From assembly GCA_016184125.1 (NCBI GenBank), contig JACPDG010000042.1, positions 1 to 64,000 of the forward strand: a DNA stretch of 64,000 bases, written 5' to 3'. Below the pieces are notes generated by a model. The model did not search any database, was not told where the DNA came from, and saw nothing but the letters and a program-made list of their open reading frames with translations. The DNA is from Candidatus Rokuibacteriota bacterium (GTDB lineage Bacteria > Methylomirabilota > Methylomirabilia > Rokubacteriales > CSP1-6). Made by a program: the position numbers and the translations under genes. Of the stretch, positions 58,461 through 64,000 are shown one piece after another (position 1 is the stretch's first letter; each line of letters starts with the position of its first letter).

Positions 58461-59864
58461 ATGGTGATTCGCCGTCGTTCCTGCGCGCTCCTCATCGGGT
58501 TGATCCTCACCGGTTGCCAGCCGAGCCTGCCCCAGCTCACCGCTCGCCTCGAGAACGAGGGCGCCGTCTACCTCTACCTGCAGCCCCTGCCACGTGAGGC
58601 GGAGCGCCTCCGGATGTCCATCGAGGCGGTTGCGGCCGTCCCTCGCGACGGCAGTGAACGCCCGATCCCGGTCTTGCTTCGCGAGCTCGCGGGCGAGGAC
58701 GCGAGGCGGCAGCGGCTCCTTGCGGCAGGCGCTCTCCCGGCCGGTGACTACACCGGCTTCGCGATCCGGACCGGACGAGCATCTCTCCGAGGTGAAGCCG
58801 GGCGGTCGCCGGCGCCGGCGCCGGAGGCCGTCGCCAAGGTCGACTTCCCGTTCACGGTGCGCCGACGTGACGGTCAGGTCGTCCTGCTCACGCTCGACCC
58901 CGCCGAGTCCCGGAGCGGGGACCGGCTCGATCCGGTCTTCTCCGCCGCCGCGCCCCGGCGACCGGCCGTCGGCCACGTCGCGTTCGTCGCGAACAGCCGA
59001 TCGAGCGACGTGACGGTGTTCGACAAGAAATCCCTGGACGTGTTCGATGTCGTCGTCACCGGCAGGCAGCCGGCCGGGATGGCGCTGGATCGGCGAGCCC
59101 GCAAGCTCTACGTGGCTCTCGCCGGCGACGCCGGCGTGGACGTCGTCGACGTCTTCGCTGGCCAGGTCACGGAGCGCTTCACCCTGACGCCGGGGGACGA
59201 GCCGGCCGCGCTCGCCCTCACACCGGATGGCCGAACGTTGCTGTCCGCCAATCGGGGCTCGAACACGGTCAGCATCCTCGATACAGCCTCGGGGTTCGAG
59301 GTCGCCAGACTGCCCGTCGGCAACGGACCGCGATTCGTCGTCATCGACCCCACGGGACGCGGAGCGTTCGTCTTCAACTCGCTCTCGAACACGGTGTCGG
59401 TGATCGACATCGCGGGCCGGACCGCCGTGCGGACCATCGCGACGGACCCTGCGCCCGTGCAGGGCGCGTTCAGTCGCCGGGGCGACCGGCTCTGGGTGGT
59501 CCACGAGAGGACCGCGTTTGTCACCGTGATCAATCCCACGACGCTGGCCGTGACCGGACGGTTCGCGATCCGGTCGGCGATGGACACGCTCGCGGTCGAC
59601 CCCGGCACCGACGTCGTCTACGTCGGGGGGCGCCGCGAGTTCGCCGTCGGCGTCTACGATCCCCTCTCCTTCGCCGCGGTGGACTTCATCGACACGGGCG
59701 CGGGCGTCGCCCACATCGCGGTCGACAGCGAGGAGAACGCGCTGTATTTCGTCAGCCCCGGCGCCAATCGCGTCCTGGTCTCCCACCGGGTCCGCAAGGG
59801 CGTGGTGGGCGCCATCGATGTCGGAGATGGCCCGGCCTGGGTCAGCCTCATGGGGGAGCGGTAG
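58461..59864 (+). CDS. Lipoprotein with YVTN-type beta-propeller
   Basis: A 467-residue lipoprotein: lipobox LTGC with Cys19. An N-terminal ~150-residue beta domain (VYLYLQPLPREAERLRMSIEAV ... FTVRRRDGQVVLLTLDP) is followed by seven YVTN-like repeats (VAFVANSRSSDVTVFD, TLLSANRGSNTVSILDTA, GAFVFNSLSNTVSVIDIA, VVYVGGRREFAVGVYD). Probably anchored at the outer membrane. Five bases separate it from the barrel gene, so both form an operon, possibly handling or scaffolding the extracellular cytochrome. Confidence 0.85.
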   Translation: MVIRRRSCALLIGLILTGCQPSLPQLTARLENEGAVYLYLQPLPREAERLRMSIEAVAAVPRDGSERPIPVLLRELAGEDARRQRLLAAGALPAGDYTGFAIRTGRASLRGEAGRSPAPAPEAVAKVDFPFTVRRRDGQVVLLTLDPAESRSGDRLDPVFSAAAPRRPAVGHVAFVANSRSSDVTVFDKKSLDVFDVVVTGRQPAGMALDRRARKLYVALAGDAGVDVVDVFAGQVTERFTLTPGDEPAALALTPDGRTLLSANRGSNTVSILDTASGFEVARLPVGNGPRFVVIDPTGRGAFVFNSLSNTVSVIDIAGRTAVRTIATDPAPVQGAFSRRGDRLWVVHERTAFVTVINPTTLAVTGRFAIRSAMDTLAVDPGTDVVYVGGRREFAVGVYDPLSFAAVDFIDTGAGVAHIAVDSEENALYFVSPGANRVLVSHRVRKGVVGAIDVGDGPAWVSLMGER

Positions 59865-59869
59865 CTGCG

Positions 59870-62149
59870 GTGCGCGCCCCCCGGCAGGCGGCCCCGGCTC
59901 TCGTCGGCGTCGCGATGCTCTGCGTGACGTCGGCCCGTCCGGCGCGGGCGGATGGACTGCTGGATGGCATCAACGTCAGAGAGGAAGCGGTCTACAGCCT
60001 CTTCTCGAGCAAGACGAGGGATGCCCTGACGGGGCTCCGGACGACCAGCGAGACGGAGAGCTACGGGACCAAGACGAACGTCAGGCTCAACTACTCGCTC
60101 CTGCCGAAGCTCCACCTCAACGCCGGCGGCACCTACGAGAAGGACTTCTCGAATCTGTCAGCCGACCCGATCGACCTGGAGACGAACGTCACGAGGTTCC
60201 GGCCGTACGGCTGGCTGACGCTCCGCGATCCGGTGCTCGGCGCCTCGGTCGGCTACGACCTCGCGGACGAGACGGTCAAGAGCTCGGGGCGACCGGAGAC
60301 CTCGCTGACCCGGGAGACGTACAACGCGCACCTGGAGTGGAAGCCGATCGAGCTCCCGTGGACGCAGGTGCGGTACACGCGCACCTCGGTCGAGGACGAG
60401 CCGAACGTGACGCTGGACAACCGCCAGGACCTGGTGTTCCTCAAGTCCGAGTATCTCTACAAGGGGCTCAACGCCTACTATGCCGGCACGTACCTGACCA
60501 CGACCGACGAGCTCCGGGACCTCGGCTCCACGCAGTGGTCGCACGAGGGGAAGCTGCTGTACGCGATCACCTTCCTCGCCGACCGCATCGCGCTGACGAC
60601 CGACCACCGGATCCGCTTCACGGACGTCACCACCGATGTTCCCCTCCGGGTCACCGGGCTGGAGCAGACGGTCGAGGTGGCGCTCGTCCCGGCGAGGGGT
60701 CTCTCCTCGCTCGACGACACACCGGCGGACACGCCGCTGGACTCCACCCCGGCACTGATCGACGGCAACACGACGGTGAGCGCGAGCGCCACCCTCAACA
60801 TCGGGTCGGACCGGGGCCTGGCGGGGGATTTCACGCGGCGGAACGTGGGGCTCGAGTTCAGGCCGCCCGCGGCCGTGAACCGGCTCCACGTCTCGGTCGA
60901 CGTGCCGGCTCTGCCGAGCAACGAGAACCTGCCCTCGGACATCTCGAGCTCGTTCCTGTGGGAGATCTACACGAGCCGGGACAACAGCACCTGGACACTT
61001 CACGCGACGGTCGTCGGGAGCTTCGGGCCGTTCGTCCGCCGCTTCGAGCTCACCTTCCCGACGGTGACGGCAAACTTCATCAAGGCCGTCACCCGACCGC
61101 TCTCCGGCGGCGTCATCGGCACGACGAACTCGAGTGACGCGAGATACCGCACCATCGTCATCACCGAGGTGCAGGCATTCGCCGACCGGGCCGCCCCGCC
61201 CGGTGTCGGGAAGCAGCGTATCAGCCAGACGCTCCGGACCCACAACCTGGACGTCAGGGCCGCCCTGTTCCGGTCGCCGTCGCTCTACTACCAGTTCAAC
61301 GCCGACTACCAGGAGCTCGAGCTCGACGACGACGTGCAGGAGCGATACGCCATCTCGAACGGCCTGTTCTTCACGCATCGCTTCAACCCGGTCCTCTCCA
61401 CGAACGTCAATACCTCGATCGAGTTCGGGCGAGAGCGCGAGGAGCCCCGGACGGCGGCCCTCTACTACGCGTCGCTCGCCGCCACGCCGCTCCCGACCCT
61501 GACCGACAGCCTCGTCTTCAGCGGCAACCAGCAGCGGGTGGGATCCGCGACGGCGCGGAGCCACTCCATCGTCCTCTACAACACCGCGCAGCTCTACCGG
61601 GGGCTCGACGCCAGCCTGAACCTCGGCGCCGCGCTCACGTCGGACGAGGAGGGCGGCCGCGTGCTGTCCCGGCGGCGGGATCTGTACGTGAACGTCGGGA
61701 CGTCGATCACGCCCCATCCCACCTTCGCGACGACGGTCTACTACCTCGGCAGGCTCTCGAACTTGTCGGGCAGCAACCTCGGCCGGACCCGGGACACGAC
61801 CGACCACCGGCTCGATCTGAGCGCGTCGTTCACCCCTGTCCGGACGCTGGTCCTGTCGGCCGCCACGAGCATCGTCGCGGAGACGGACCGGGACACGACC
61901 ACGACGCAGAATTACGGGGTGAGCTGGGCGCCGTTCCCCGATGGCACGCTGCAGTTCTCGGTCTTCTACGCCGAGAACCGCCTCCCCGAGGAGCTGACCT
62001 CACGGATCATCCAGCCCGTCGTCCGCTGGTACGTCAATGCCAGACGGCGGTCGTACCTCGAAGCCAACTATCAGCTCAATACCACCGAGGCGGCCTCGAT
62101 CAAGACCGACTCGCAGGTCGTCAGCGCGCGACTGACCATTGATTTCTGA
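59870..62149 (+). CDS. Large outer-membrane beta-barrel with discoidin-like insert
   Basis: A 759-residue protein with signal peptide. Alternating amphipathic strands fill both halves (for example YGTKTNVRLNYSLLPKLHLNAGG; RTHNLDVRAALFRSPSLYYQFNADYQELELD), ending in the barrel signature SARLTIDF with a C-terminal Phe. Residues ~300-430 hold a F5/8 type C-like domain (SSFLWEIYTSRDNSTWTLH, TIVITEVQAF). It has no heme motif, so it could be the porin of a porin-cytochrome conduit or the exporter for the filament. GTG start. Confidence 0.8.
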   Translation: MRAPRQAAPALVGVAMLCVTSARPARADGLLDGINVREEAVYSLFSSKTRDALTGLRTTSETESYGTKTNVRLNYSLLPKLHLNAGGTYEKDFSNLSADPIDLETNVTRFRPYGWLTLRDPVLGASVGYDLADETVKSSGRPETSLTRETYNAHLEWKPIELPWTQVRYTRTSVEDEPNVTLDNRQDLVFLKSEYLYKGLNAYYAGTYLTTTDELRDLGSTQWSHEGKLLYAITFLADRIALTTDHRIRFTDVTTDVPLRVTGLEQTVEVALVPARGLSSLDDTPADTPLDSTPALIDGNTTVSASATLNIGSDRGLAGDFTRRNVGLEFRPPAAVNRLHVSVDVPALPSNENLPSDISSSFLWEIYTSRDNSTWTLHATVVGSFGPFVRRFELTFPTVTANFIKAVTRPLSGGVIGTTNSSDARYRTIVITEVQAFADRAAPPGVGKQRISQTLRTHNLDVRAALFRSPSLYYQFNADYQELELDDDVQERYAISNGLFFTHRFNPVLSTNVNTSIEFGREREEPRTAALYYASLAATPLPTLTDSLVFSGNQQRVGSATARSHSIVLYNTAQLYRGLDASLNLGAALTSDEEGGRVLSRRRDLYVNVGTSITPHPTFATTVYYLGRLSNLSGSNLGRTRDTTDHRLDLSASFTPVRTLVLSAATSIVAETDRDTTTTQNYGVSWAPFPDGTLQFSVFYAENRLPEELTSRIIQPVVRWYVNARRRSYLEANYQLNTTEAASIKTDSQVVSARLTIDF

Positions 62150-62174
62150 CGTGCCCCGGGGGAGGTGCCGAACG

Positions 62175-62753
62175 ATGCGAATCACGACTCGTAGCGCCCT
62201 GCTGGTGTGCCTGCTCGCCCCGCTCCTCGCGGCGTGCGGCCCGGTCGTCACGAGGGACTCCTACCGCGACAAGAACATGGATTTCGCGGCGATCCAGACC
62301 GTCGGCGTGATGCCGTTCCAGAACCTCTCGCGCGACACGCTCGCCGCGGAGCGAGTCCGCGACGTGTTCATCAACCGGTTGCTGTCCACGGGCGCGGTCT
62401 ACGTGGTGCCCGTCGGCGAGGTGGCCCGAGCCGTGGCGCGGGCCGAGATCCAGTCCCCGATCACCCCCGCCCCCGACGACGTGATCAGGCTCGCCGGACT
62501 CCTGAAGGCTCACGCCATCATCACCGGGGCGGTCCAGGAGTACGGAGAGGCCCGATCAGGGGTGACCTCCGCCAACGTGATCTCCGTCAGCGTGCAGATG
62601 CTGGAGGGTCAGACGGGACGGATCGTGTGGACGGCGTCGTCCACGAAGGGCGGCGTCAACTTCTTGGACCGCCTGTTCGGAGGCGGCGGCCGCCCGATGG
62701 AGGGGGTGACGCGAGACGCCGTCAACGACCTCATCGCGAAGCTGTTCGAATAG
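62175..62753 (+). CDS. Lipoprotein, GNA1162/CsgG-like fold
   Basis: A 192-residue lipoprotein (LAAC lipobox, Cys21). FAAIQTVGVMPFQNLSRDTLAAERVRDVFINRLLS and ADVIRLAGLLKAHAIITGAV resemble the DUF799/GNA1162-LpoB-CsgG family of outer-membrane-attached oligomer formers. GGAGGT precedes the ATG. It is the first of two such lipoproteins in this operon. CsgG-like proteins build outer-membrane secretion channels, which would fit export of the filament cytochrome (inference). Confidence 0.75.
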   Translation: MRITTRSALLVCLLAPLLAACGPVVTRDSYRDKNMDFAAIQTVGVMPFQNLSRDTLAAERVRDVFINRLLSTGAVYVVPVGEVARAVARAEIQSPITPAPDDVIRLAGLLKAHAIITGAVQEYGEARSGVTSANVISVSVQMLEGQTGRIVWTASSTKGGVNFLDRLFGGGGRPMEGVTRDAVNDLIAKLFE

Positions 62754-62757
62754 ACTC

Positions 62758-63942
62758 GTGGTCACCGCGGCGGAGCCGTCGGTCAGGAAGGGCCATTCGT
62801 TCCGCGTCGTAGCGGGCGCCCTGCTCGCGTCGGTCGCGCTCTACGCATCCGGGTGCGCCGCGGTCCCGATGCTGGCGGGCACCGAGCCTCGCGTCCAGAG
62901 CGTGCCGTACCGGATCGCCGTGTTCCCGGTGGAGAACCTCTCGGGCAGGGCCGCTCCGCTCGGCGACATCCGTGGACTGCTCGTGGACCGACTCGCGGCC
63001 CACGGCTTGGCGACGGTGGACGACCAGACCCTGGAGCAGGTCCTCTCGAGACACCGTGTTCGATACACCGCCGGCGTGGAACGGGAGCTGGCGAAGGCGC
63101 TGAAGGAGGAGACGGGGGCCGGCGCGGTCCTCGTTCCGTCGCTGGAGCACTACGACGACGTCACCCCGCCGCGCGTGGCCGTCTTCGCGCGACTGGTCTC
63201 GACCGGCGACGACCCCCGGGTCCTGCACGTCGCCGGCGCCGGCGTTGCCGGAGACGAGGCCCCCGGCCTGCTCGGGATGGGGCTCGTCGACGACCCTCGC
63301 GCGCTCCTGACACGCGTCGTCGACTCCCTGGCGACCTCGCTCGCCGCGCGGGAACCGGGCGCCGAGAGCCACCCGACGGGAGCACGGGCCCCCGCCAAGT
63401 TCGCGCCGAAGATCGCCTACCGCTCCGCCGCCCTGGACGCCCGCCGGACGTACTCCGTGGCGGTGGTGCCGTTCTTCAACAAGAGCGCCAGGAAATACGC
63501 CGGCGAGATCGTCTCCCTCCACATGATCCGGAGTCTCATGGCGTCGGGGCGCCTCGCCGTGGTCGAGCCGGGCGTCGTGCGGGCGGAGCTCTTGCGGTCC
63601 CGGGTCATCATGACCGACGGGATCTCGCTGTCCGACACCGACACGATCCTCAACGCCGTCGATGCCGACCTGGTGCTGAACGGCGAGGTGCTGGAGTATC
63701 GAGAACCCCGGGGATCGGGGTCGCCGAGGGTCGACTTCTCGGTCCTGGTCATCGAGCGAACGACCCGCCGCGTCGTGTACAGCGCGTCCAGCCACAATGC
63801 CGGCGACGACAGGGTCTTCTTCTTCGACTGGGGTCGCGTCGCCACCGGGCATGCCCTCACGGCGCAGATGAGTCGGGCCGTCACGGAACGGATGCTCTCC
63901 GCGCCCGCGACCCCGGCGGCTCGCCGATGGGCGCCGCGGTGA
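62758..63942 (+). CDS. Large lipoprotein with tandem CsgG/LpoB-like domains
   Basis: A 394-residue lipoprotein: ASGC lipobox with Cys33 after a long N-terminus. Domain 1 (YRIAVFPVENLSGRAAPLGDIRGLLVDRLAAHGL) and domain 2 (YSVAVVPFFNKSARKYAGEIVSLHMIRSLMASGRL ... LVLNGEVLEY) share the same VxxFxN-type start of the CsgG-like family. The pattern DADLVLNGEVLEYRE supports it. The GTG start is four bases after the preceding stop. It may form or gate the channel with the lipoprotein encoded upstream. Confidence 0.72.
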   Translation: MVTAAEPSVRKGHSFRVVAGALLASVALYASGCAAVPMLAGTEPRVQSVPYRIAVFPVENLSGRAAPLGDIRGLLVDRLAAHGLATVDDQTLEQVLSRHRVRYTAGVERELAKALKEETGAGAVLVPSLEHYDDVTPPRVAVFARLVSTGDDPRVLHVAGAGVAGDEAPGLLGMGLVDDPRALLTRVVDSLATSLAAREPGAESHPTGARAPAKFAPKIAYRSAALDARRTYSVAVVPFFNKSARKYAGEIVSLHMIRSLMASGRLAVVEPGVVRAELLRSRVIMTDGISLSDTDTILNAVDADLVLNGEVLEYREPRGSGSPRVDFSVLVIERTTRRVVYSASSHNAGDDRVFFFDWGRVATGHALTAQMSRAVTERMLSAPATPAARRWAPR

Positions 63943-63950
63943 GATCCCCG

Positions 63951-64000
63951 ATGAGAAGCCATGCGGTCCCGGCGGCGTTCGGCCTCGCGCTCGTCGTGCT
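63951..64000 (+). CDS. Start of a further exported protein (cut by the window end)
   Basis: The ATG at 63951, eight bases after the previous stop, begins MRSHAVPAAFGLALVVL, a probable signal peptide. The gene is the next member of the operon. Nothing more can be said from 50 bases. Confidence 0.5.
   Translation, partial: MRSHAVPAAFGLALVV

Overview
The window is a GC-rich (roughly 70% by eye), gene-dense bacterial chromosome segment. Signal peptides, lipoproteins, an outer-membrane beta-barrel and many periplasmic multiheme c-type cytochromes show a Gram-negative respiratory bacterium. The gene mix (many multiheme cytochromes, NO-type accessory domains, an ArrA-like molybdoenzyme, an OmcS-like cytochrome) and the GC content suggest an uncultured lineage such as Rokubacteria/Methylomirabilota; that placement is inference. 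I recognised no rRNA, tRNA, CRISPR array or complete insertion sequence.

Layout. 1-3.0 kb: LolD-type ATPase, nitrilase, hemerythrin. 3.1-10.1 kb: a nitrosative/oxygen-respiration block (DUF542, DUF2249, heme-copper-like membrane proteins, radical SAM/SPASM, CRP-type regulator) around a sigma-70 gene. 10.2-14.9 kb: rhodanese, an 11-heme cytochrome with an in-frame TGA, and a two-component pair. 15.2-21.6 kb: stress genes (CBS/ACT, HPF-like, universal stress, YbaK) and an NtrBC-type pair. 21.8-29.7 kb: a PhnD-type binding lipoprotein, sensor kinase and response regulator, followed by an ArrA/ArrB/TorD-like molybdoenzyme operon. 30-38.6 kb: M28 peptidase, TolB-like protein, sensor kinases, NtrC-type regulator and a VKOR-thioredoxin gene with TGA at a catalytic Cys position. 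38.7-52.1 kb: a large cluster of multiheme cytochromes and two cytochrome b proteins, with its own heme-c sensor kinase and regulator. 52.9-64 kb: a kinase/sigma-54 activator pair, then an NHL-propeller gene, an OmcS-like hexaheme cytochrome, a second propeller, a beta-barrel and lipoproteins.

Together the genes describe quinol-to-periplasm-to-outside electron transport. Cytochrome b/multiheme modules could oxidise quinol, periplasmic cytochromes could relay electrons, and an OmcS-type filament cytochrome with an outer-membrane apparatus could export them. The VKOR-Trx protein could supply disulfides for the exported proteins.

Main discoveries to check: (i) two probable UGA-selenocysteine genes, a VKOR-Trx fusion with UxxC and a multiheme cytochrome, each with a GGU-loop hairpin just after the UGA; (ii) an OmcS nanowire-type cluster with a candidate sigma-54 promoter and upstream dyads; (iii) an oxyanion-type sensor trio beside an ArrA-like operon; (iv) a family of GC-rich palindromic elements (called element A here) scattered between and inside genes, plus a second family of 48-bp palindromes (element B). 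Several genes also carry oddities: a radical SAM lacking one cluster Cys, an AAA+ activator missing its sensor I segment, and relics of hemA, vapC and cytochrome genes.
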